Positions 21,190 through 33,309 of a DNA stretch of 59,332 nt are shown here, one piece after another. The notes beneath the pieces are model-generated. The model was not told the DNA's origin. It saw nothing but the letters and a program-made list of their open reading frames with translations, and searched no databases. Made by a program: the position numbers and the translations under genes. Source of the stretch: Penium margaritaceum (Eukaryota > Streptophyta > Zygnematophyceae > Desmidiales > Peniaceae); NCBI GenBank assembly GCA_023375785.1, contig SZWC01016160.1, positions 1 to 59,332 on the forward strand, in the 5' to 3' direction. Each line of letters opens with the position of its first letter. Positions within the stretch are counted from its first letter, which is position 1.

Positions 21190-24100
21190 CGGAGAGACTG
21201 GAGACCAACAACATGCACAGCTACCTTGAACTTCCCACTGCGAGTGCCTTGGTGAGAAAGTTAGCACGCTGCTGACGGGGTTCAACTCCAATCAGGCACA
21301 CATCACCATATGCAATGCATCCATGGACAAAGTGATGTTCGATGTTGATGTAATGTGTGCGAGTGTGATGCATGCCATCGTGCTCAGCAATGCAGCGAGT
21401 GCTTTCATTGTTGTAGCGAAGAGTGATGCAGTGAATTGGCTGGCACAACTGTTGCAAGAGACAACACAGCCAAATGCTCTCACAGACACCTGCACCCATA
21501 GCAATATACTCAGTCTCAGTCAAACTACACGCAACACAACCTTGCTTTCCGCTCTTCCAGGAAACTGCGGTGCCACCGATGAGGAAGATATAACCTGACC
21601 GGCTGCACGCGTCACGATCCTTGGCCCAATCACTGTGTGTGTATCCATCAACGACAATAGAGGATTGTGCGCAAAAGCACAAGCCGAGACGGGATGTGGA
21701 CACAACGTAGCAGAGGACACCCAACGCTGCCTCAAGATGGAGGCGACGTGGACACTAGGAGAACTTAGACAAGAAGTTGAATGCAAATGCAGCGTCAGCA
21801 CGTGTGGTAGTGCCAAGAAACATCAAAGACCCGATGACTTGGAGGTAGGTCGTAACATCTATTAATGCCCCCAACTGCACAGGGTCAGCGGTCTTCAGAA
21901 GTTGTGTCCAGCAGACGTCATGGGAGTAGATGCATGGGAAACACCAGCCAGAAGGTCGGTGAACCGCTCTCCAAGAGTACAGACATACACGGCCTGCTGC
22001 CCCGTGACGCCGACGGTCGCGCTTAATATCCATGCCCAAGAAGACGCGGGCAGGGCCGAGATCCTTCATCTTGTACGCAGACTGGAGGAGGTCCTTCACA
22101 GCGTGGACAACTTGTGGATTTGGTGAGGCGATGAGGAGATTGTCCAAATAGACCAGGACAGGCACGAAAAGTGTCGCTGACGAAGAGAGCAGGGTCAAAT
22201 AGACTGCGACGGTAGCCACTATGCTCAAGGGTGGAAGAAATCTCCAAGTTCCAACAGTGCGGAGGCTGCTTTAACCCATACAATACCTGGCAAAGGCGCT
22301 AGATGTGGCCAGTTCCATTGTCAAATCCAGGCGACTGAGGGAGGTTGATATCCTCATCAAGGCGTCTGTGCAAGAATGCATTATTGACGTCCATTTGGTA
22401 CAGTTCCCAGTCGTGCAAGGCCACCTGGCTCAGTACTGCATTGGCAGTGGTGTACTCCCCCATAGGGGCAAACGTGGCATCGTAGTCCATGCCAGGTACT
22501 TGAGAAAAGCCCTTGGCAGTGAGGCGAGCCTTGTAGCGCTCAACTATACCACTGAATTTACGCTTGCTTCGGAATACCCAACGTGCAGCAATGGGTTTTG
22601 GACCAGTGGGAAGTCCACCAAGTCATAAATTCCATGCTCTGTGATCGCATCAAGCTCCTCACGCATAGCTTGGTCCCAGAGAGACGCATGTGGGGCGGAG
22701 TGGGCCTGGCGCACGGTGTCCGGATCAGGCAACAGACTCGCATCGCCATGATAAATGAGTGTGGTGGCGACAGAGGTGTGAGGCACGATAGGACTAGACC
22801 CAGCGACGGTGACAACACATGATATCTCGTCCGCGATCATGGAATAGCCGACAGCTGAGTTAGGCTGGACGACAGTCGCTGCCACACCAAGCGCATCCAG
22901 GCTAGTTGCAGGAGTAGGTGGGTCAATGAAAGGAGCCAAGGCCGGGCCAGACGGAAGAGCGGGCACAGACTGACTGGCGAAAGGGACAGGGCGAGAGGAG
23001 GACTACAAGGGACGCAGGCGGCCACCTGGAGCCCGTCTGTACGGGGCAGGGATGGACGAAAGTGGAGGAGCTACGGGATCCGCAGCGGAAGGAATTGGCA
23101 AGGGATCAGGGTGAAGGGGAGATTTGCTAGATGATGCAAGCAACGATGTAGGTGAGGTTGTAGGAGATGATGTTGGCGATAAAGAGATAGCAGCATGTGA
23201 TATCACAGGCAGTGACGCAGGTGCAGATGAGGAGGAAGAGGTGGATGCAGACACAGGCAAGGAGGCAGGCGATAATGTAGGTGCCGATGATGTAGGCAAT
23301 GACACAGGGAGCGATATAGACGTGGGTGCGAGGATGGATGCCGACGAGGGCGCATGTGGGACAGGAGGCACATGTGAGTGCGAAGAGCCGTCCGAGGGCC
23401 AAACGGCCCAAGAGCTGCTGGCCACATGCAAAACTAGGCCAAGAGAGGGGACGCAATGGACAATATGAACTTGCTCTTGAAGAAGAGCGCTTCACCTGAC
23501 TTAATGACACGATGACTCTCTGCATCCCCGAAACGACACGCCTTGGACTGTGGCGAGACATAGATGAATGGGCACAGAAACCCACATAGGGAGAGCTTCC
23601 CATCGCGCTGGTTCTCAAGAAGCTAGATACCGGCAACGTCCAAACCCGCACAAGGTGCAAGTTAGCACGACGGTGGCACCAGTGTTTGTACGGAGTGACG
23701 TGGTGTGGAAGGGGCCCATGAGGAACCTGGTTCCACATCCAACTCATGTACTTCATGGCCTCATAAGCGAAAGCTTCAGACAGGCGAGACTCAACTAGCA
23801 TCGTGCAAACCCCATCCACAAGAGTGCGGTTCCAGCGTTCAGAATCACCATTTTGCTGAGGGGTATAGGGTGCACATGACTCAAACCGGACACCGACCGA
23901 CGTAAGAAAGCATAGGTTTGGTCAAATGAACTCACCACTACGATCGGAACAAAACACATGCAGCTTGCGCTGATAGGCACGCTTTGACTAACAAGCCAGG
24001 ATGCAATCATGGAACCGGCATCACTCTTAAGATGGAGTGGAAAGATCCAATGGAAGCGGGAGTAATCGTCAGTCAGACAGAGGAAATAACGGCATCAACC

Positions 24101-24330
24101 AAGAAAATCAACTGGGAACGGTCTCACGACATCAGCATGAACAAGAGCAAGAGGCTCATGTGTGTGAGACATGGACACAGGGAAATGGGAATGATGCATT
24201 TTGTCTTGGACACCATCCATGCAGTCAACGGTGCGTCGAGTAGATAAAGTGGGAGCATCCAGGGACAGCATGTTGTGAATCACAGCGGTGCTCACATGGC
24301 AGAGATGACGATGAAGCAATCACGTATGCT
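21190..24330 (-). pseudogene. copia-4 pol remnant (integrase, RT, RNase H; gag and protease missing)
   Basis: In the direction of reading: a GAG-pre-integrase scrap (HRHLCHVSTAVIHNML, 24095-24319), integrase pieces around 23700-23960, and a Ser/Pro-rich linker (23003-23431). Then come RT pieces (22544-22966, 22299-22490, 21755-22228) and RNase H (21221-21724, with DGYTHSDWAKDRD and TETEYIAMGAG). At least six frame changes separate them. The catalytic box reads YLDN (22139-22150) rather than YVDD. Between the pre-integrase scrap and the CAG-rich leader there is no room for gag or protease, so the element lost its front part. RNase H Asp and Glu residues are largely retained. Confidence 0.85.
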
Positions 24331-24599
24331 CAGCAGAAAGCGTAGGAGCAACATGGGCGTGAGCAGCGACAACGGCGGACGCGCTGGGTCAGGTGCCTAA
24401 CAGATGTAGCCAGGGTGGCGATGAGGTCCACAGGCCAGGCCCTTTTTTTTCTCTCGTTTGTTCTTCTTCTCAGGTTCGGTACCCAACCCTTTGAGGTCTG
24501 TTGACCGATGGGCTTGTCGGTCCATAGGCTCCCTGATCAGCAGGTTGCAAATCGACGGGCCGAATGGTGAACGGGTAGACACACAGCCGGGAAGCTGCG

Positions 24600-25112
24600 A
24601 TACAACTTCCCGACTGCTTGGCGGTTGCTGCCAGAGCTATTGCTGCTGCTAAGGCTACTGTTGCTGCTGTTACTACTGACGTAGTTGCAGCTGCTGATGA
24701 GGCTACTTTGGTGGCTGCATGTAGCTGCGAGGCTGTTCCTGCTACTGCGCATAGTCGCGAAACTTGCTGATACTGCATGGTGCCACTTGTTGTCTCCTCG
24801 TGCAAATGCATACTGCCACGTACTACCGCTGTTGCTACTACGCCTACGTTGCTGCCATAGCAGTTGCTACTAAGGCGTTTTCTTTTGCTACTACACGCAG
24901 CTGCAAAGGCACTGCTCCTACAACACGCACCTGTGAAGGCTACTAATGTTTCATGCTATTGCTTGCGGCTACTGCGTGTTACTAAACTGCTATCCATCGC
25001 AATTGCTGATGTTGCGTCAATCTCAGCATTCTGCAATGCAGTTGCATGCTGATGCTAAGAAATAATGCGGCTTCATGCGGCTACTGTTGCTACTGCTGCT
25101 TCTGTGCTGATG
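24600..25112 (-). repeat. CAG-rich leader-like tract
   Basis: Degenerate GCTGCTACT-type triplets, like those next to the primer-binding sites of elements 1, 2 and 3. It probably belonged to copia-4, but no primer-binding site or 5' LTR follows. At about 25113 the sequence passes directly into copia-5 coding sequence. Confidence 0.6.
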
Positions 25113-25114
25113 GG

Positions 25115-26136
25115 CAGATCCACGAGTGATTCCTCTTCGCCCACATGGCGACAAACTCCTGTAACTTCTCTCTGACCTCTCCCTTGGGTTTGAGGAAGTA
25201 GATCTACACCTTGCGGCTGTGTTCGTTGATGAAGGTCAGAAAATACTTGCTACCACCATTTGACACTGTACGAAAGGGTCTGGGCACGTCGGTGTGAATC
25301 AGGTCAAGGGCTGCTTCTACGCAGCGACTGTTACGCTCAAAGCGCATTCGCTTGGTCTTGCCTTGGAGGCTAGGTTCACACAGGCTGCCACACCTAGCCG
25401 CATCCTTCTCGTACCCATCCACGATGCAGACCAGCTGTTGTTGCTGGGTGACTTGGAGCGTGCTGTTTACAACGTGCCCAAAGCGTCTATGCCACAGCTC
25501 ATTGTCTTCATCCTTTGCGGGAGAGGATGCCTTCTCAGTTTCCGATGGTGTGTTCTCCAGTGTTGGTGCCGAGACCAGTGCCTCTGCCATACCTGCATGA
25601 CCATCTTCTCCTGAGGATTCTGTTGTGGTTGTCCGCAGTTCGTAGAGCCCTTCAACCCGTGGGACCCGTGCCACGAGATTTTTGTTAGCATAGAGGACCT
25701 TGATGTCCTCGTTCCTGGCGATGACCACATTCTTCTGCGTGAACACCACCGTCATGTCGTTGTCCGTAGTTTTTGACACGGATAGGAGGTTTTCCGCAAA
25801 GGAGGGCATGTAGACCACGTCACACAGCCGTAGATCCTTCTCTACACCGTTAAGATTGATGGTTACCAGCTTGTCTCCAACATCGTTTGCATTCACAATG
25901 CTGCCGTTTGCACATCTGAACCGCCAATCAGTGGGGACGATGGAGATGAATCCAGCCTTGTCGTTGCTAGAGTGGTGACAAGTGCCGGAGTCAAGCTGGA
26001 AGGCTCCTGGCCTGAGCAGCGCCGCGCCCTTTGTTGGAGGCGTGCTTTGTGCTATCATGTTGGTGGCTTTTTTGCCACTTTTTTGCTGCAGTTTTTCCCA
26101 CGGCTTCCGCCATCTTCCTTCGTTGGCGACCTGCAC
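25115..26136 (-). pseudogene. copia-5 protease, GAG-pre-integrase and start of integrase
   Basis: A 310-codon open frame (26136-25204) carries the protease segment FQLDSGTCHHSSNDKAGF. The motif is DSGTCHH instead of the usual DSGASxH. VVYMPSFAENLLSVSK and the pre-integrase zinc region (LWHRRFGHV) follow, then the integrase start (DLIHTDVPRPFRTVSNGG). It is stopped by TAG at 25204-25206, where copia integrases have Trp before VYFLK. Beyond the stop, IYFLKPKGEVREKL continues in frame to about 25115, where the element is cut off. The frame is of another copia lineage than copia-1. Confidence 0.85.
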
Positions 26137-26144
26137 TCTCTTTC

Positions 26145-27032
26145 CTAGTGCCTAGGTTTGCCGCAGTTGCGGCAATTGCCCTGTCGCTTGGGAGCCTTGC
26201 CGCCATTGTTGCCTCCGCTGCCACCACTTCCACTGCCGCCTTTCTGACCAGAGGCTGACCCTTTACTCCCGCGGCCACCATAGCGTGCGGCATAGGCTGA
26301 GAAGTTAGCCTCACTTCTGCTGCGGTGCATGGCCTTGTTTTGCACGCACTCGGACACTGCCGTATACGTCAGGTCATCCTCTTTCCAACCGCCCATGACG
26401 GTGATCATTGGGCTCTAGCTCTCCGGTAATGCCATGAGGGGGATCATGGCTTGCATATTTTCTTCAAGGTCCCAATTCATCTGGCGAGCCTCGTTAAGGA
26501 GTCCTTCAAACTCCTGTAGAATATCGGAGATTGATTCCCCCTCATTCACCCGCATGCTGATCAGCCGTTGTAGGATGAATAATCTGTTTGCAAGGGAGGT
26601 GGATTGGTGCACACGCTTGAGCTTGGCATAAGCATCCGAAGCAAGTGTGAACCCCGCAATGACAGGAACATACTTCTTGGCCACCGCGTTGCTGAGGAGT
26701 GACATGACAATATCATTTCGTTCAGTCCATGTCTCATGCTGCGGTGAGCCCTCCGCGGGAACCTTCTCCTCTCCTTTCGGAAGCTTGATGAATCCGCACA
26801 CTTTCATTGCCAGTTCGAACTGTCATCTCCAGAGCAGGAAGTCGTTCCCCTCGAAGATGGGGATTTCTCCCAAATATCCAAGACCTTGCGGCAGTGCAGT
26901 AGCAATCACGGTTGCTCCTGTGGTCTGCCCTGTGGTAGCCACTGTTGAGTTTGAGGACTGCCCAATGGCAGCCTCTGTCGCGTTTGAGGACTGCCTTCCG
27001 GCAGCCCCCAAAGCTCCTGATGGGCCAGCCAT
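26145..27032 (-). pseudogene. copia-5 gag
   Basis: Begins with ATG at 27032 (MAGPSGALGAAGRQ). The UBN2-type capsid follows, with EIPIFEGNDFLLWR, LKRVHQSTSLANRLFILQRL and EGESISDILQEFEGLLNEAR. A Gly-rich basic segment then leads to the start of a zinc knuckle (CRNCGKPRH). The frame is the same throughout but has TGA at 26823-26825 (LWR*QFEL, one change from CGA) and TAG at 26415-26417 (PES*SPM). The protease frame starts separately. Gag would form the virus-like particle. Confidence 0.85.
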
Positions 27033-27104
27033 TTTAGCTGCCCTTTCTCTTGTTTTGTTTTCTGCGTCTCTGCTACATTGAGGTCGATGTAGGCTGATGT
27101 TAGC

Positions 27105-28090
27105 TGATGTCTGCTACCAGTTTAAAGGTGCAGTTCCGTTGCTTATCCCTCCAGCCAATGTTTTCCTGCAAACAGAGAAGACAGATCACACTAGCACACC
27201 CAGGGTCTTTCCTCCAAGGGCAGACCTTGTCCTGGTGGGGACCAAAGGGTCGTGCCTCCAAGTGCAGAGCTTGCCCTAAGTCCCAATGTGCTAAGTGCAA
27301 AGCCAGCCGTTGGAGCTGATGAAGCAGATGGAGCTGATGGAGCTGATGGAGCAGATGGAGCTGATGGAGCTGACGTGCGCACCTAGAGAGAGCAAAGCGA
27401 AGCGTGCCTTACAACTGGTCAGTGTGGGCCCATAACCATTTGTCGACTGGCCTGAGGCAAACAGACTAGAAAATAGGGCCAACACTATAGCACCTGCTGT
27501 CCGCTCCTAGCATTTCAGCTAGGAGAAGATATCACCCTCAGGATAACGGTTCCACACTTACCAGTTCCTAGGCAATCACTTGCTAGCAACTGTGTCCACT
27601 TAACACTTGGTCACTTTTGCGCTAGGTGCTAGTCAAAGACTAAGTCTTGGGGCTTAGACCAACCAGTGTCTTCTTTATAGTGTTCCTTAGTTGGAAAACT
27701 CTGTGAGGAGCATCTAAGGCGAGATTGTTTAATTAGAATGAGGTATGAGCCTGGCACATATAGTCCAAGGCCTGGCTTCTGAGGTGTGTGGGTAGTGGCA
27801 CTTTTGGGGTGGCCACTCCACACCACCTCACTAGCTCACCAATTGGCACATCCACTTACTGCTAAGTGGCACATCCTCCTCATGCATGGAGAAATGTCTA
27901 AGAAACTTCCACTGTGTAGGAAGGTCAAAAACCTTCCTGCACACATCAAGGCTCGATTGCAGGACTTGTCGTCCCTAAGTCCAACATGCTATCCGTGGCG
28001 CTACACTTCTGGTGTCTCGCTTGGAATTACACGACGAACAAGGTTTGGGGGACTTACTCCAAGGGAGCAATGCATGCCCAACCTGTCCGT
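27105..28090 (-). repeat. Probable leader and 5' LTR region of copia-5
   Basis: About 80 bases before the gag ATG the minus strand reads TGGTAGCAGA, a variant of the tRNA-Met primer-binding site. The DNA to its right would then be the 5' LTR, but the second LTR is absent, so its outer end is not defined. A nine-base repeat GATGGAGCT runs at 27319-27372. No coding sequence was recognised. Confidence 0.35.
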
Positions 28091-28423
28091 CAATCCATAG
28101 CAGTGGCCATGGGGCATAAAATAACAACAGTGGCATCCTCCTCTTCATTCACCTCAGCATCCCCCTCAGCATCTTCGTCTGATTGAGCATTTGCATTGTT
28201 GTCCTGGATTGCTGCAGGAGCAGCAGCAGCCACATCATGTGGTCCTCCAGCATCCCCCTCATTCCCACTGAAGGCCTCCACATCCTCTTTGGTCCTCACA
28301 GGTCTGGCAAAGGATGGACCACCATCACCAAAATGTTGCTGCTCCTGCTAGTGTTGCTGCCCCTGCTCTCCTTCCTCATCCTCACCCTCCACATACACCT
28401 CTTCTTCTTCCTCCATCTCATCC

Positions 28424-30873
28424 TCACTCTCCTTCATTCTCATTCTCCATTTCCTCCACAATTACACCATCTTCCTCCCTGTCAGAGTCATCAGGCTTCA
28501 TCCAATTGTTGCTGCAATGTGCCTTGCTGCCCTTGTAGTGCTTTCGGAGTCTCATATTCACACAAACAAGCTGCTCTAGGGTCCGGACGTGGATGCGGTT
28601 CCGGCGGGCGGTGTGGATTAGTTCATGGGTGGAGAATATGCGCTCGCAGTCAGAGCAAGCAAACGTCTGTGAGAGTTGTTTGATGGCCAGAGCGCGTAGT
28701 ACCAGCATGTGGACGGGGCGAAGAGACGCCCACTCGTATGGCGCCAGCTCCGTGCCCACCACACAAGCCACTGATGTACGTGCCTTATCACTCAGGCGCT
28801 TGGTGGTGACCGGGATGACTTTAGAAGTCACCGGTCCGAGCTGAAATGCCTCCACCTCATTCTGCAGCTCACTGTGCTTCGGGGCTGGCACCAGCACCTC
28901 TGTCACCTACAACCATGCCTGCACCATCTTCACATTCCCACCCAAGTCATTCACAAAATGGATGGGGTGCACACGAGGGGCATCTCCATAGAGGGGGAAA
29001 TTCATGTCTCTTCTCCAGCGGTACTTGAGGCGCTCCATAGCCTGCTTAACATGAGCAGAAACCACATGTGCAGGTTTGCGGCCACGGGGTTTGGCCAGGG
29101 CTTTGAGTCGCTCAGTGCAGTCGAGAAGGCCCTCGTAGATCTCGCCCCTGGTGCCCCCTGGCTGGTCTGCAATGCGCTGGCATGCCACAATTGGAGAGAG
29201 GAGGTCACGGAACTGTCGGACCTGCAGCCAAAAGACACGCTTGTGTATGATTTTTTGGACCTCCTGCTTGCGGGCCTTGAACGCCCCGTCTCGCTGAGAG
29301 CTCATCTCAGTCCAGGAGTCTGCATTGACAAGTTTGAGCAGAAAAGGTAGCATACTGATGAGCCGCTGCAAAGAATCATGCGCAGAGGCAAAGCGGGTGT
29401 CGCAGTGTGCAATGAGGACGCGGCCGCCAGTCTGCTGCTTCAACCACGTCCTCGGCACGTCGTTGTTCCTGAAGAAGTTGGTCACCTTCTTAGCATGGCT
29501 CAGCATGGCTCAGCACCCCACTCCCCTTTGGCAAAATCCTTCATGACAAGGTCCAAGCGTAGCAGCCCTGCCAAAGCACCCCTGGGTACCTGGCCTTCAG
29601 ATCCTCAAATGCCCGCTTGTTCACGGTGGTGTTGTCACAAACCACGGACACCACCTTCTGCACCCCGACCTCCTCTATCGCCTGTTCGATCATTACAGCA
29701 ACGTGGTTGGCGTTCCGGATGCAACCACTTGCATCGCTGCTGAACACGTGGCAGCTGCCCTTTGCATTCACGGCCATTGCATTATAAACTGGCCGCTACT
29801 GGACGTCGGCCCACTCGTCGACAACCAAGGTGACGCCATAGATGGTCCAGCCCTGACACAAAGAGGAGTCCAGCTCCTCTAGCTGCTGGTCCAGCTTGGG
29901 CAGCAGCTTCCCCACCACTGTGTTGCGGCTGGACAGAGCAAAGGCAGGGTTGGTCAGCTTGACAGTGCGGACAACCTCCAGAAGAAGCCCTTCCCTATTG
30001 AAGGAAATAGGAAAGCCTCCACAGCATTCCAGCTTGAAGATGGCCATCTGGCATGCTGTGTTGGCTGCAGTGTCACAATGGCCACGCATGGAGGTCTGCA
30101 CCATGCCCCCTGCCCTCTTGATGTAAAAAATGCGGCGATGTCTGGGCTGGATCAAAGGCTAGAGAAGCGTTGCCTGCTGCTGATCCATCTGCTGCTGCTG
30201 TTGCTGAAGCATCTTCTGTTAAAGAAGATTCTGCTGCTGCAACACATGCTGCCGTTGAAATAAGATCCTGCTGCTGCTGCTGCTGCTGCTGTTGTTGTTG
30301 CAGCTGTTGCTGCAGGACATCAAGAGGATTGGCCAGTGGCGGGTGTCCTGGCTGCATACCATCATCGTCATCTTTGTCCGACGGCAGACCTGCACGCTCC
30401 AATGCATCTGCTCATTGATTTTACTCAAACAGTGCAGCCCACGCAACTGGCTTTGCTGTTGTTCCCTAGCTGTCACCGAGTCCATTGTACAGTCGTGGGC
30501 ATGCTGGAACCCAGTCACTAGGGGTTCTGGGCAAACCGGCAAGGACGAGAAAATAACGGGCTAGTGGAGGCGGGTGCTCGTACTGCTGGACATTCTCGTT
30601 GAGCTCGCCAAAGTGGCCATGGATTTTGTCACATGTACCGCTGAGGGTGACGCCACAAATACCACAGATAAACCCTGGCTTCTCGGATGGCGTCGGTACA
30701 GGGCGGCAATGTCGTGAGAGAGCCGGGGTGAGGAAGTCTCCATGCAGGTGACTGACTGGTGCTGGGTTGAAGTCCGGCTGCACGATCCGCACTGTTGACG
30801 TTGAGGTCAAGCCATAGAGGCTGGATGACCCAGCAAAGGAGGAGGAGCTTACTGGTCGTCGGCGGGACGGCAT
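28424..30873 (-). pseudogene. hAT-superfamily transposase (DUF659 plus hAT dimerisation domain)
   Basis: Reading leftward: a BED-like zinc segment (CGICGVTLSGTCDKIHGHF, about 30650), a poly-Gln stretch (CAG run 30254-30310), and a DUF659 region (VDEWADVQ, then CDNTTVNKRAFEDLKARYPG). The transposase body (IAHCDTRFASAHDSL) and C-terminal hAT dimerisation domain (ALAIKQLSQTFACSDCERIF then RNRIHVRTLEQLVCVNMRLR) follow. The tail is acidic. hAT enzymes cut and paste DNA. Frameshifts near 30410, 30160 and 29560 and in-frame TAG triplets at 29795-29797 and 28907-28909 disable it; each TAG sits inside otherwise continuous frame. I could not identify terminal inverted repeats or the 8-bp target duplication. 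Confidence 0.85.
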
Positions 30874-31519
30874 GGTGCTCGCCTTGCGACTAAGTGTCGC
30901 AAAGCGACATCTTTGCAGGAGACGCCATGTGACCCGGCATGACGATATACGTGGTCACGGGTCCTGCAATCGACCAGTCCTCATCGATAAGGATCGGCAG
31001 GGGGGGGGGGGGGGGGGGATGACCCTTTGATGGTGGTGTGTTTGTGTCTCCAAAACCAAGCTAGCTTGAAAAGAATTTTCCAGGGTTTGATCACCATATA
31101 CATCCATAGAAAGCACATCACCGTAGCCTCCTACAAGAGAAGGTTTATTGTCCCTGGTCATCTCTGCATGCTACCAAAGATGTCCAATGAATCTGACTAC
31201 GTTTCATACCATATCATCATGGACAAAAACTGCCCAATGAAAAGACGATAAGATAAATCTCTCCTGCTCCGTGAGGCCCTTCAGTTGATGAGGCTGCATG
31301 AGGTGTTGAAATCGCTTACCTCCGAATATGCACCGGCATGCCTTGCAGACCAAGAAATATAGAAAAGAGGACGGTCAAGTGCAGCTTGCTGCATGTTTCG
31401 GGGAAAATGGCCAATGTGCCACGTAGATACCGCATCGCTGTGTACCGTGGTGCCGAGACCGCGGTACTGTAACCACATCAGACACCGAGAACGACACTGA
31501 CCAATACAGAGCAGCACTG
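30874..31519. other. Spacer between hAT and copia-3
   Basis: Holds a run of about 19 G (31000-31018) and otherwise unremarkable sequence. Short frames here have no recognisable content. The right terminus of the hAT element should lie in the first few hundred bases. Confidence 0.4.
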
Positions 31520-33290
31520 ATGCCGCCAGTCTGTGACAAGAGCAAGGGGCTACAAGACCCCACTCTTCCTCCTCTTTGGGCATCATGAGTCTACGATCAC
31601 AGTCACTCACAATCGACGAGCTTCTTTGGATGCAAGATGAGATGCACCGCCAGTAGCAACGTCAAACCGACGAGCTAGGGGAGATCGCGCAATTACTCAG
31701 GGGTTGTTCAGGGGCCTCACAGCCAGGACCTGTTGCAACTGAACAGCACTGCGGCCTCAACACCTCTCATCACATGTTGACACTTGGGATGAGGTGGAGA
31801 TGGAGGATGACACACGCGAGGATAAAATTTGCGTTCTTGAGGATCACATTCGTGAGCTGCGGCTAGGGTCCCTGCCTCTCACCCTGCCACTTTCTCGCCG
31901 TCATGACCAGCCATGTCGTTCAGCAACATTCACTTTTGGTGGTGTTTCTCTCACTGGTGGTCTCCCTATGCCTCGTCCACCATCTCCTGAGCCTCAGGTC
32001 GCCCTCCCCACAGAGAGACGCCGAAGGACTTTGAGACACCTCCACCCCGTTAGCGACAACGATGAGGGCTTTGATTGTTGGGAGACCCTGCTTTAGGTTT
32101 GGGCCGACTCTAAGGGCATCTAGCCCTACTACCATAGCTAGAACCAAACTCGCGATGCTCACCAAATTCAGACTGCAATGAGAGTGATGCGCGGTCTGCT
32201 CTACGCCATGCCGCACGAGACTGTGGTTGAATTTTGTCCCTTTCTGGGAGAGGCCGGGACCGGGACTGGAGCGGACCCACACTAGGGATGGGAGCTGGCC
32301 TTGAGACTACTCGTTGCACAAATCCATGCCATGAGGGCAGCTCAACTGCGTGAGTTCCACTCCCTCCACCAAGGTCCCACGGAGCTTGCACCAGACTATT
32401 GGCGATATGCCATGCACCATTACGCGCGTCTTGGGACAGGTGGCGGGACACAGTTGTGGGGACTCGACACCATCATGATGGGGATGCACTTAGACCACGT
32501 GAAGCTCTTTACGGGCTTTGACCGTGTGGCCCTCTCTATGTTGTCGGCACTACAGCTGCTTCCTTAGGCACATAACTACTTTCTCTAGGCAACATTGGCT
32601 CATGAAGCTGCTGTCGCCCATCAGCAGAGTCCAATTGTTGCAGTGATTACGACCTCTCCTACGCTTCTGTTCCAGTTCACCAGTCCCACTTCCATCGCTT
32701 TCTCCTCCTCCTCCTCTACCCCAAGAGGCCAGACTCAGGGCATTGTAGCGGCCGTGTAGGAGAAGAAGGGGAAAAAGAAGCACAGCAAGGGACAACAACA
32801 ACAGCAGCAACAGCCGATGAGTAGTGGCAGTGGACGTTCTGTCCACTGCTACAATTGTGGGGGTGCTCATCGCTACAAGCAGTGTAAGGAGGCCCTTGAT
32901 TGGCCTCGGACGATGCGCGGCCTCCCGGCAGCGCATATGCAGCGGATGTTCTCCAGTGACACACGGACGAATCGTGTTGCGCCCATGGATACAGAAAACG
33001 CAGCCGCTTCACCAGACATTAGTGGTGATATGGACCCTCGGGATCGCGCGATCACGGAGCGTCGTCACTTGCTGGCACTTTGTACTCAAGGAGGTACAAG
33101 TGTGTCGTCACAATTGAGTGGTTTCCAGAAAGCTTGTCCTACTATGTTTATTGCCCTTCATGATGCTTGTGGGGGAGCTCAGCCCATCCGTGCTGAGCAT
33201 GGACCTGACAATACTGCCTGGCTTGACGAGTCACATGTCCTTGCTGTTTTTCGTTGTTCCAAGTCTTCTGCTTCTCGTCCTGCATAGGCA
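31520..33290 (+). pseudogene. copia-3 gag
   Basis: Parallel to copia-7 gag along its length (HEL-type N-terminus, PRPPSPEP segment, capsid, zinc knuckle). The zinc knuckle is CYNCGGAHRYKQC (near 32850), a CX2CX3HX4C variant. Where copia-7 has CAG, this copy has TAG at several places (LL*VW, HS*NQT, DPH*GWE, AAV*EKK); where copia-7 has TGG it has TAG at GI*PYY and LP*AHN. Frameshifts also occur near the start. Not expressible. Confidence 0.8.
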
Positions 33291-33309
33291 GAGCATTCTA
33301 TGGCATGTT

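Noticed and set aside
28090..30960. Terminal inverted repeats of the hAT element
   Set aside because: I looked for short inverted termini and an 8-bp duplication on both sides and found nothing convincing by eye.
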